Below are positions 30,021 to 38,124 of a stretch of DNA of 64,000 bases, one piece after another (position 1 is the stretch's first letter; each line of letters opens with the position of its first letter). A program made the translations under genes and the position numbers. The notes under the pieces were generated by a model, which saw nothing but the letters and a program-made list of their open reading frames with translations, did not search any database and was not told the DNA's origin. Origin of the DNA: Trichomonas vaginalis G3 (taxonomy: Eukaryota > Parabasalia > Trichomonadida > Trichomonadidae); NCBI RefSeq assembly GCF_026262505.1, contig NC_067206.1:38267660-38331659 (forward strand). Direction: 5' to 3'.

Positions 30021-30496
30021 AGCCCATCACTGAGTTCAAGGTTATATTCATCAAATATTTCATTATTAAATGCAACTTCTGCTAGTTTATTTATTTTTTC
30101 AATACGATCATTTGAAAGTCTATCGTTTAATTTTTTCTGAAGTTTTTCATTTTCTAGTTCTGAAACTTTATTTGGATGATATGTAAATTCATGAAATTCT
30201 TTGGCCTCGGTTTTGATCATTAATTTACAAAGAACTTTTGTGGTTGGAATTCGTTTGAACCATTTATTAGTTATATTCGTTATATATTCAATATCTGGAA
30301 TTAATTCCCAAATTTTTGCATTTTCAATTAATTTATTATCAAATGCAAAAGCAATGGGTTTAATATTATGTTTACCTTTATAATATAAACTTTCTACATA
30401 ATCATCGAAATAAACATCTACTTGTTTAACATTTTCAAGAATTGGTGAAAGAGCATCCATTAATTGATTGACGGTTACGAATCTTGATCCACTCAT
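30017..30496 (-). CDS. Polinton 2 unknown protein, 159 residues
   Basis: Intact ATG-initiated frame, last gene before the right terminal repeat. Features are a hydrophobic/acidic first half (LMDALSPILENVKQVDVYFDD) and a lysine-rich helical second half (ENEKLQKKLNDRLSNDRIEK). No known motif, signal or membrane span. It is preceded by CGTAAGAA one base before the ATG, an octamer also found in the terminal repeats. Confidence 0.5.
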   Translation of the reverse strand: MSGSRFVTVNQLMDALSPILENVKQVDVYFDDYVESLYYKGKHNIKPIAFAFDNKLIENAKIWELIPDIEYITNITNKWFKRIPTTKVLCKLMIKTEAKEFHEFTYHPNKVSELENEKLQKKLNDRLSNDRIEKINKLAEVAFNNEIFDEYNLELSDGL

Positions 30497-30497
30497 T

Positions 30498-30505
30498 TTC
30501 TTACG
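30498..30505 (-). promoter_or_regulatory. CGTAAGAA start-site motif (minus strand)
   Basis: The octamer lies one base upstream of the ATG at 30496, the same arrangement as at 17626-17633 and the same sequence as in the terminal repeats. Confidence 0.4.
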
Positions 30506-30999
30506 AATTAAAAAAATAAATTATTCAAAAATGTCAGAAGAAAATATTTAAATAAATTATTTAAATTTTTTTACTCTATTCAAGAATTTTATTTTTGATA
30601 TAACTCATTGAATTCAAAATTTTTTAAAAAATTGACACCATATATAACCAGTATAAACTCTACCAGTAGAAGTTCTGCTAAAGTATTCATAAACACCTTT
30701 TTATATCTTTATTAATACTAAATTTTATTTCATACAAAAAGTAAAAATTCATAAGTTATATATTAATTTAATAAATTATATTATCATTTATAATAAAATT
30801 TTTCGAAATGCAGATAAATTTTAACATGTTCGAAATGAAACTATTATAAAATATATTCTTTTTATTAATGGTAATATAGGAATTGTAGGAATAAAAACTT
30901 TTTATAAATTATTCATAAATTTTTAAAATCGGTTTCATACAAAATAAAAATAAATTTTCATTATGTATGGGCTGAGTGTAAATGTCTTACAATTTTGAA
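30506..30999. other. AT-rich subterminal region of Polinton 2, no gene seen
   Basis: About 490 bases of very AT-rich sequence with no coding frame that I can support. It joins the last gene to the right terminal repeat. Confidence 0.5.
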
Positions 31000-31161
31000 A
31001 ATTTTTTAAATCTTGATTTATTCAAAAACGTAAGAATAAAAACCGTAAGAATCATACATTTTTTACTTCATATGTTAAAAAAAATGATACAAAATCGTTC
31101 AATATTGTATGAATTCTTACGTTTACAAAAAAAGTCACACAACCCTTCAACATATACTACT
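31000..31161 (-). repeat. Polinton 2 right terminal inverted repeat (162 bp)
   Basis: Reverse complement of 9804-9965 with no difference found. Ends in CATATACTACT and carries CGTAAGAA at 31029-31036 and 31044-31051 and TTCTTACG at 31114-31121. Confidence 0.95.
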
Positions 31162-31167
31162 ACGTGA
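31162..31167. other. Target-site duplication ACGTGA, right copy
   Basis: Identical to 9798-9803, directly abutting the right terminus. Confidence 0.93.
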
Positions 31168-32224
31168 CTACAAAAAACGATGAATCTAAAACCAAGTTTT
31201 TTAATATCTATACATAGTGATGAATCTATTTTTCTTATTAAAATTCAAAAAAGAGGCAGTTCGGAATCGTCCACAAATTGCCGAAGCCCTTTTTGCCAGT
31301 TTTGAATCCGCTTATTTTTATCGACCAAAATTATAATAAATATAATTTTGGAATAGTATTCTACCTATATCATTCATCAAAAAAATAATTTTTCGATATA
31401 ACGGCCTAAAAAAACTTCTAAGAAAAAGCTTAGAAAATTTCGATTTTTTTCGAAAAAAATCATTTCCGAATTCATAGCAAGCTTTTTCAAAAATAATCAT
31501 ATCGATAGATAGGGGATAATATAGAGGTGCTTTATGAATAACTTAAAATTCGGAAAACTCAATATTCAACGAGAAAAACGCTTAACGAATCTCACTTTTT
31601 TGTAAACATCACAAAAAATTGAAAGCGTTATCTGGTCGGAAGCCTCCCTTAAAATTTTTCTTTCTTGATTTTTTACAAAATCTACTTAGAATTATGCAAA
31701 ATATGACTAAATAATTATAAATTTCAAGTTAAATTTTAATTTTGATAAATAATTTAAATTTCAAAATATCAAGTTCAGTTCGACTATGTATGTAGTAATT
31801 CCTCAATAAAGTGCCAAAACCCTATTAAAATATATGAACATTTTCAACATTTTAATGTTTTTATTTAAAAATTTGTTGGAATATGAGCTTCAAACAATTA
31901 TTATGTAAATAAAAATAATTAAATATATGTATTTATTCGTATTACAACCGTAGTAAGTCGATTCTTCCTTTCTTCTACTGAGTTTTGAATTTGATTTCGA
32001 ATTGTAAAGAGATTCAAAGGGAAAATACTAGCGGATAAAAACTACCTCCATGAAAGGGTCATAATGGAGTCAAGTTGTATTTTTTGATATTTTTTGCTTT
32101 TCGAGCCTAAATAGGTAGCCAAGATAATGCCTAAAAATAAGGTTCTAAATTCTGAAGTTTACATGATCCTCTCGTGTGCACCCTTAAAGATAAAAGTTTT
32201 GTCAACTATAATATAATATAATAT
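31168..32224. other. Host flank, no gene seen
   Basis: About 1 kb of AT-rich sequence without a supported gene. It contains a perfect AT-rich hairpin at 31325-31351 (CCAAAATTATA, 5-base loop, TATAATTTTGG). Confidence 0.5.
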
Positions 32225-32443
32225 TTATTCTAATAGACCTACAACTATATTTTGGTTTGTATTGACTGTCTTCTTTGGACATAGGAAACTAATTATGAAG
32301 AATACAATGATAGTAATCATAATTATGAAGGAAACAACAATTAATCCGATCCATCCGCCTTTTATAACTGGACCGCGAACCGTATTAAGTTTAGGTTTTG
32401 GTTCATAAGGGATAATTCTTCTTTGTTTAATAATTTTTTTTGT
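32225..32443 (-). pseudogene. C-terminal membrane anchor remnant of a surface protein
   Basis: An open frame of 73 codons with no Met, bounded upstream by a TAG. It reads a basic juxtamembrane part (KQRRIIPYEPKPKLN), a single strong membrane span (WIGLIVVSFIIMITIIVFF) and a short tail (CPKKTVNTNQN). The shape matches the end of trichomonad type I surface proteins such as BspA-like or Pmp-like proteins. The extracellular part is absent, so it appears to be a truncated relic, possibly from a rearrangement. Confidence 0.45.
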
Positions 32444-32909
32444 CTATATTTGTTTCTTCATAAAAATAACGACTGAGTATAGATATACATATGACATGTA
32501 AGGGGTTTTTCATAGTTTCGCCTTATTCCAAAAAAGTGCCGATAATGTTGTGAAAAACGCTAAAGTGTAATTCATTTTATAAGGCAACAAAGCAAAGCTT
32601 GAGTACTTAGCTGCCATATGCATATCGCTTTAATATGTTATAACATTCCATAATTCAAGTAAAAATATTTGTTTTTTTCAAGTAAGCAACTTTGAGCTAT
32701 TAGTAAATACTTACAATCTTTCAAGCATGGAAGTAAGCTGTGAATGTGATTACCTTTCCAAACAATGGCATGATTCATTAAAATTCTAATAGTTTTTGAT
32801 GCAGAAATGCACCTCTGATTGTCGATTATGACTTTTCTTTGATATGTCACATCTAATTTTATTGTGTGAAGAAAAAAAGTTGAATTTCAAACAAAAAAAT
32901 AACAAAATT

Positions 32910-33746
32910 CTATTTATTCTGATCTTCTTCTTCCTCTTCATAATAATAGTCTGAGTCATCATTTTTGATTGGTTTTGAGTTAGCAGATGGATCTGGAATT
33001 GGTTCAGTGCTTGGTTCAATGATAAATCTCATCAAATCAGCTGGAATTCGTGAAGAATACATGTCGAAGTTCTTTCCAAGGATTTCTGGTTTAACGGACT
33101 TCAATACAATCTCAGATTTACTTGCAATTCCGACATTCAGCCTTCTATCAATTGTATTCTTTAATTTACAAATAGTCTCCAATCTTTTTATGAGATTTAA
33201 GCAATTAAACAATGTTAAGTGGTCATAGAACTGTACAGGAGTCATCTTCTTTATCTCTTTCTTCGTTCCTGAGTTAGCAATTTTCAAAGCTCTGAATTCT
33301 TTCTTCAAACCGTTAATTTGACTCAAAACTTTGAATATGTCTGTTTGGTATTTTTTAGCTCCCCATGGACATCTTTTTCCTTCTTTCAAGGCAACTTTTA
33401 TCTGTTGAAGAACGTAACGAGATGTATCCTTTGAAGCTTCTAATTTGTCTTCTTCTGGTACATAATATGACCATTCGTTCCTTGCTATTTCGCTCTTTTT
33501 CAGGCAGTTTTTGAGGGCCAAATTCGCTCCATTTTCTTTTGCACAATTCAATGTGTAAATTAAAAGTGAAGCATCACCTGAATCAGCGGCTGCTGAAATA
33601 GCTTCGTCCCACATCTTCTTATCTATCAATAAAGGAACTCCGCGAGCTTTGGATGGGCTCCTGGAAAGCAATTGATAGGCCAAAGATTCTCTTCCTTTTT
33701 CAAATGCGGCTGTTGCAAGCTCAATTGCGTCAACAGTCTTCGTCAT
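32910..33746 (-). CDS. VPS16: VPS16-like protein, C-terminal part after an in-frame stop
   Basis: A 278-residue frame starting at an ATG located four codons after the TAG that ends the 504-residue frame, in the same register. The sequence fits the alpha-solenoid Vps16 C-terminal domain: ATAAFEKGRESLAYQLLSRS, VPLLIDKKMWDEAISAAADSGDASLLIYTL, as in the helical repeats that bind the SM protein Vps33. The tail is acidic (DDSDYYYEEEEEDQ). In HOPS and CORVET complexes VPS16 is a core subunit for endosome-lysosome fusion. Either it is translated separately, or the two parts form one protein by readthrough, or the gene is dead. Confidence 0.75.
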   Translation of the reverse strand: MTKTVDAIELATAAFEKGRESLAYQLLSRSPSKARGVPLLIDKKMWDEAISAAADSGDASLLIYTLNCAKENGANLALKNCLKKSEIARNEWSYYVPEEDKLEASKDTSRYVLQQIKVALKEGKRCPWGAKKYQTDIFKVLSQINGLKKEFRALKIANSGTKKEIKKMTPVQFYDHLTLFNCLNLIKRLETICKLKNTIDRRLNVGIASKSEIVLKSVKPEILGKNFDMYSSRIPADLMRFIIEPSTEPIPDPSANSKPIKNDDSDYYYEEEEEDQNK

Positions 33747-33758
33747 CTTCTCATATCT

Positions 33759-35273
33759 CTATATAACAACATTGTCGTCGGGTTGGGAATCGATTAATTG
33801 AACTCCCCAGTTCGAAACAATAAAATCTGTTTCTACATTAATGTATTTTGCAATTCTAAATGCGCGGAAATGCATCTTCCTGTTGCATAAACGCTTAATA
33901 AGACGTTCCGCTGAGATATTTTGGAACTCATCGTATGTAATCGGAATATTATAAGGATTTCGACCGACTTGTTCGCAGATTCTGAGCGCGGCCATTCGGT
34001 TTTCGATTATTGAGAAGTCCTTCGCTTGAATGAGAAGCTCATCATCTGATGAATAGTCGAATTTCGGAGCTGGCAATTCGATAATTGTCCGAATTAAAGC
34101 GATTAATAGGGCTTTCTTCAGCTCAAACTTTCTAAAGAAGATTGATGCTGCAGACATACCTTGTATAGCGTCTAAAACCTGTTGCATTGTGTAATCTGGC
34201 AAAGGATCTTTCAATGCGAGGCCATCTTTATCAAGCATCTTCGTAAAAAGCTGAACAGCAACGTTACTCTTATCCCAAATGGCAAAAGGAAGAGCCAAAT
34301 CCGTAATTGCCCTTATTAATAGGACTTCATCGCTCATAAAGATTCTGATTCCATCGGATTCCTGCGAGAAACCAATCATGTAATCGAATTCCCACTTGAT
34401 ACAGTCTGTTGTGGCTCCAATAAAAACAACCGTGTTGTAATGAAACAGTGCTATGGCATCGGACCCACACCATGCTATATCGGTTGGTATAAAGTCATCA
34501 AATACGGATGCATAGATAACTTCTTCCAATTTGTCATCGAAAATATAATAATATTCTTCGCATTGAACAAGGCAAAACTGGTAGTCTGGTGAAAATTTAA
34601 GACATGTAATTGGTTTCGGAAACTCTTGTAATTGCATTAAGTCCTTTTGTATTAAAACTAAGTTATCATTATCATCTCCTGCCCAAAGCTGAGGTCCTAT
34701 CCTTGTATCGTTATTTGTTGGTACTGCTGCAAAACAGGAGAATACTAATTTGTGTTGACAAAACTCTTCTACGTTTAATGTAACTAAATCTCTTACAATG
34801 AATATCATATTGCTAGTTTTAATAAAGAAACCTGTGCGCCAAAACTCAACAGCACCTATCATTCCCCACTGTGTGTCAGGAAGATGATTCTCTGTAAGTA
34901 AATTTCCGCCTAAATTAAATGAAGCCAAAGTTCCGTCCGAAAAGACAACGATAGTAACTTCCTCTTGTGTAATAAATAGCGCAGTAATCTTTTTTTGGAA
35001 TTTTTCAAGTGATATTTCGCAGATTAAATTTGCATAACTATCATAGACGTTTAATTGTTTATAATAGCCATCATCATTTAACATAGTTTCATGAGCCATT
35101 ACTATTGCTCCTCCATTTTTAGCAACGGCGTATTTATCTGTTTTGAAATTTACATTCTGATGATAAACTGTTTCTCCTTCTTCTAATACATAGATTCTCT
35201 CTGATACAAAGCTTGTTGGGCCCATTCGTTTCACATTATTTAATGATGATGTGAATTCCTGAGCAAACTCCAT
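33759..35273 (-). CDS. VPS16: VPS16-like protein, N-terminal beta-propeller part, ends at in-frame TAG
   Basis: A 504-residue ATG-initiated frame. The first 370 residues are a WD-like beta-propeller typical of the Vps16 N-terminal region (ERIYVLEEGETVYHQNV; FSDGTLASFNLGG; FIPTDIAWCGSDAIALF), followed by the start of the helical domain (LPDYTMQQVLDAIQGMSAASIFFRKFELKKALLIALIRTI region). It ends in DNVVI then TAG (33759-33761); after four more in-frame codons the next frame starts. Total length with the C-terminal part is about 787 residues, close to VPS16 elsewhere, so this looks like a single gene with one nonsense codon. It acts at endosome and lysosome membranes. Confidence 0.8.
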   Translation of the reverse strand: MEFAQEFTSSLNNVKRMGPTSFVSERIYVLEEGETVYHQNVNFKTDKYAVAKNGGAIVMAHETMLNDDGYYKQLNVYDSYANLICEISLEKFQKKITALFITQEEVTIVVFSDGTLASFNLGGNLLTENHLPDTQWGMIGAVEFWRTGFFIKTSNMIFIVRDLVTLNVEEFCQHKLVFSCFAAVPTNNDTRIGPQLWAGDDNDNLVLIQKDLMQLQEFPKPITCLKFSPDYQFCLVQCEEYYYIFDDKLEEVIYASVFDDFIPTDIAWCGSDAIALFHYNTVVFIGATTDCIKWEFDYMIGFSQESDGIRIFMSDEVLLIRAITDLALPFAIWDKSNVAVQLFTKMLDKDGLALKDPLPDYTMQQVLDAIQGMSAASIFFRKFELKKALLIALIRTIIELPAPKFDYSSDDELLIQAKDFSIIENRMAALRICEQVGRNPYNIPITYDEFQNISAERLIKRLCNRKMHFRAFRIAKYINVETDFIVSNWGVQLIDSQPDDNVVI

Positions 35274-35528
35274 AAAATCGAAATCAGAGAAAATGAATTA
35301 AATCAGAATTGAGTAACTTAAATCAGGTGTCTAGAATTAGATCTTTGTGAAATTGCTTAATAATGATTAAACTTCCAAATCATTTTTAATATTTTTGATT
35401 TTTTTCTCAATAAGCACAAATAATCTTTGAAAGAAACAGAAATAGATATAAAATGAAAAATACAATTTACAAAGAAAATAAAATAAACCTAATATTTCAA
35501 AAATATATCATAAAAATTCAAAGCAGAA

Positions 35529-37775
35529 TTACTTCTTAGGTACCTTTCCGAGCTTTTCAACAAGCGAAATAAACAAGTTTGTCAATGATTCGACGTTATT
35601 CAAGAACTCCGCTTCAGCACCAAATGCAGTACTTTGTTTTGTTCCTGTAAGTACTTCCAAGACGTACGACAAAGCAGCATAAGCACATTCTTCCCATCCA
35701 GGTGTCATATTTTGGCATCTTCTTGGAATTACATTTTGAATCAAATCTTGTTTGTTTTGTTCGAAATCATTAGATAATAACAACAATGTTTGTAGTGTTG
35801 TTATACCTGCTTCTAATCTTCCATCCAATTTCTCAAGTTCGGCTTGATTTTCTTCAATCATTTTTGTCAAATTTTTCAGATCACTTGTCACATTTGACAA
35901 CAAAGAATTCAAATCATCTAAAGGTTCAGGAGTTGCCGCTTCGTATCTAGAAATCAAAGCCTTTTGTACATGCTCGAGTTCGTTCACTGATTCATGTAAC
36001 TTCTTCTTCAAGTCACGTTCCTTTACTCTTAGTTTATGATGCTCAATCACGATGTCATTAAACAAATTAATTTGAATGGCATCTTTGTATTTGAGAGTCG
36101 TTTTTGTGGACGATAACGATTTTTGTAAAGCTATCAAAGGAAAAGCCAATTTATCAAATGTTTCTGCTTCAATTCTGTATCTTTTGTTCTTTGAATCTTC
36201 ACTTAGAGACACGACATCTCCGTTTGCCAAAACAAAGCTAAACGAGTGTTTTTCAGGTAACACAAAATTAGAGAAAGCTTGAACTAATGTAATGAATTCT
36301 CCATTGGCATAAACAATTGCAGAAACAGGCATTTTAACTCTCGGCTCGCATCTCTTTACGTACAACTCGAATGGGATATCGAATTTTACTGATTTGGACA
36401 GATTGCGACCTTCCTTAGTTTCAAACAATGCATTTAATGTAACAGAAAGATAACTGGCCGGACAAAGTGAAGTGACAAAATTCATGCGAAAAGTTTGTTC
36501 TTCTTGGGACATGTTTCCGACCAATATTGGCTCAACTCTATTGATTGAGAGTGGTACATCTGCGTAGCACCTTACGTTCTTCAGTTCTGGTTGGTTTGAC
36601 TGGAAAACGAGTTCAATAATTGATGGAGAAGCCCTTGAAACATTTACAAAAAGTTGTAAGTGGTCGGCTGTCGGAATTTCGCTAATTCTCTGGTTAACTT
36701 TGTTCATGTGGTCTTTAAGTTGTTCCTTAGTGATACGTGGTAATGCAGGAAGTCCGAGATCTCCGGATTCGTGAGTTCCAAGATATCCAACAGATAATGT
36801 TCCTTCGAAGTCCATAAATGAGATCAAACCATTGTTTGGAGGTATATTAACGACATTTAATGATATAGGAACAACATTTAATGAAAGCTGCCAAACTTTT
36901 TTGAAATTTATATAAATACTTAATGTTTTGTCTTCGCAGCCGATAATTAGGTTGTTACAGACTTTGTTTTGTTCTGGAGATGCTTGATATGCGTAAGAAC
37001 AAATCGTATTGCCGTTGTGTTTCATTAATGTCTTTAATCTGCCATTATCTGTTAAGACGGCAAGAGTTCGCTCGCCAACAATACCTATATCGAAGCTTGA
37101 TGCTCCTGCATGTTTGACAACTCGTTTCCATGCATGAATTGAGACGACTTGTTCGCCAATCACGTAACTCCACTCTTCGTTGGCTTCTGCGGCTTGTTTT
37201 GCGAAAATAACGTTCTTTCTGTAACAAATAACCTTGTAATCTGCAGCAGCAAATATAAAGGACTCAAGTAACGGAATATAAGTGAAAGGACCAGGTAAAA
37301 AGAAATGAGGAATAGGATATGTATCGGCAGCATTGGCTGTTATAATGGTAAGGAATCCATCAAGTGATTGAACAATAATCGAAGGTGGAGATGTTAATCC
37401 ATCAATTTGAGTTGCAATGAAGTTAAATGCTGAATGAGAGAGAATGGATGATTGTATTTCTGTCGTGACCATTGTTTTATCTGTGATTTGTAAGCTATAC
37501 AACGTTATTAAATTTGGTTGAAGAACAGCAAGGGCGTATTGCTCTGGTTTTAAGAAAATACCATATCGGAGTTGTAATATAGGGTTTTTGATTTTTATTT
37601 CTGTAAATGGAATACCGTTATCTGCTTTTGATGGATAATAAAATCTTAATGTACCCGAAAAGCTGCCTGTTGCAATGAATGGTGTGTTTCCCAACTCAAA
37701 AGAAACGCATGCATCGGGACTGAACTCCTCGTTTGGAGGGATTTTTGATTGCCAGAGTTCCCTCAAACGAAACAT
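35529..37775 (-). CDS. BBS9: BBS9 / PTHB1, BBSome subunit
   Basis: A 748-residue intact frame from an ATG. The N-terminal beta-propeller has diagnostic BBS9 segments in order: FRLRELWQSKIP, IATGSFSGTLRFYYPS, VQSLDGFLTI, HFFLPGPFTYIPLLESF, VGERTLAVLTDNGRLK, SFMDFEGTLSVGYLGT. The middle is the GAE/platform-like part, and the C-terminal 200 residues contain a coiled coil (KERDLKKKLHESVNELEHVQ). Human BBS9 is somewhat longer. The BBSome moves membrane cargo in cilia and flagella, fitting a flagellated trichomonad. The upstream bases TCATTATTTAGCTG before the ATG resemble an initiator element. Confidence 0.88.
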   Translation of the reverse strand: MFRLRELWQSKIPPNEEFSPDACVSFELGNTPFIATGSFSGTLRFYYPSKADNGIPFTEIKIKNPILQLRYGIFLKPEQYALAVLQPNLITLYSLQITDKTMVTTEIQSSILSHSAFNFIATQIDGLTSPPSIIVQSLDGFLTIITANAADTYPIPHFFLPGPFTYIPLLESFIFAAADYKVICYRKNVIFAKQAAEANEEWSYVIGEQVVSIHAWKRVVKHAGASSFDIGIVGERTLAVLTDNGRLKTLMKHNGNTICSYAYQASPEQNKVCNNLIIGCEDKTLSIYINFKKVWQLSLNVVPISLNVVNIPPNNGLISFMDFEGTLSVGYLGTHESGDLGLPALPRITKEQLKDHMNKVNQRISEIPTADHLQLFVNVSRASPSIIELVFQSNQPELKNVRCYADVPLSINRVEPILVGNMSQEEQTFRMNFVTSLCPASYLSVTLNALFETKEGRNLSKSVKFDIPFELYVKRCEPRVKMPVSAIVYANGEFITLVQAFSNFVLPEKHSFSFVLANGDVVSLSEDSKNKRYRIEAETFDKLAFPLIALQKSLSSTKTTLKYKDAIQINLFNDIVIEHHKLRVKERDLKKKLHESVNELEHVQKALISRYEAATPEPLDDLNSLLSNVTSDLKNLTKMIEENQAELEKLDGRLEAGITTLQTLLLLSNDFEQNKQDLIQNVIPRRCQNMTPGWEECAYAALSYVLEVLTGTKQSTAFGAEAEFLNNVESLTNLFISLVEKLGKVPKK

Positions 37776-38124
37776 CAGCTAAATAATGAAGATTTTAGAT
37801 AAATATATACATACTATTGAGCGCTGATAAATAGTAATCAATTAATTATCGAATATTTCTTTGAATTAGAGGAAATCCAAAAATTTATAATGTTTTTTAT
37901 TAACAATATTGTTGCAAATATATTATTATTTACAAACTACCCTAAATTTCATACTTTCAGCTTTAGGGAGAAATATTTTATGAAAATTCAATTAAATTAT
38001 ATCATTTCTGCTGAATTGGCTGTAAAATTCCTACATAAAACTGTAATATTTATTTTTGCCGATTAATTTGCATAGTTTTATTATTGCATCGGGGAAAAAG
38101 CAAAACTTGACATTTTTGTTCACA
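37776..38124. promoter_or_regulatory. Divergent intergenic region BBS9 / ankyrin gene
   Basis: About 350 AT-rich bases between two divergent start codons. TCATTATT lies 7-14 bases before the BBS9 ATG and TTCACA directly before the ankyrin ATG, both compatible with an initiator (TCA-pyrimidine) core. No other feature is seen. Confidence 0.35.

Larger units (their letters stand above)
9804..31161. mobile_element. Complete Polinton/Maverick element 2 (21,358 bp)
   Basis: Both ends carry the same 162-bp sequence in inverted orientation, beginning AGTAGTATATG, flanked by a perfect 6-bp direct duplication (ACGTGA). Inside are PolB, an rve integrase, an A32-type packaging ATPase, a capsid gene, a PrimPol-helicase gene and small virion-type genes. 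The left arm is mostly plus-strand replication and integration genes; the right arm is mostly minus-strand structural genes. A mariner element is nested in the integrase. Many large genes carry frameshifts or stops, so this copy is probably non-autonomous, although its termini look young. Confidence 0.95.

Noticed and set aside
10031-30496. An adenovirus-type cysteine protease expected in a Polinton
   Set aside because: No frame in this element shows the His...Asp/Glu...Cys pattern convincingly; the Cys-containing end of the gene at 10031-11165 is too weak to claim.
31325-31351. AT-rich perfect hairpin as a terminator or small RNA
   Set aside because: It is nearly pure A/T and could arise by chance in this composition; no gene ends nearby.
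31318-31500. A 60-codon minus-strand frame in the Polinton flank
   Set aside because: Low-complexity Phe/Arg/Ile composition, in AT-rich DNA with no typical start region.
33747-33761. A very short intron explaining the VPS16 stop codon
   Set aside because: No GTAYGT-like donor or ACTAACACACAG-like branch/acceptor is present around the TAG.
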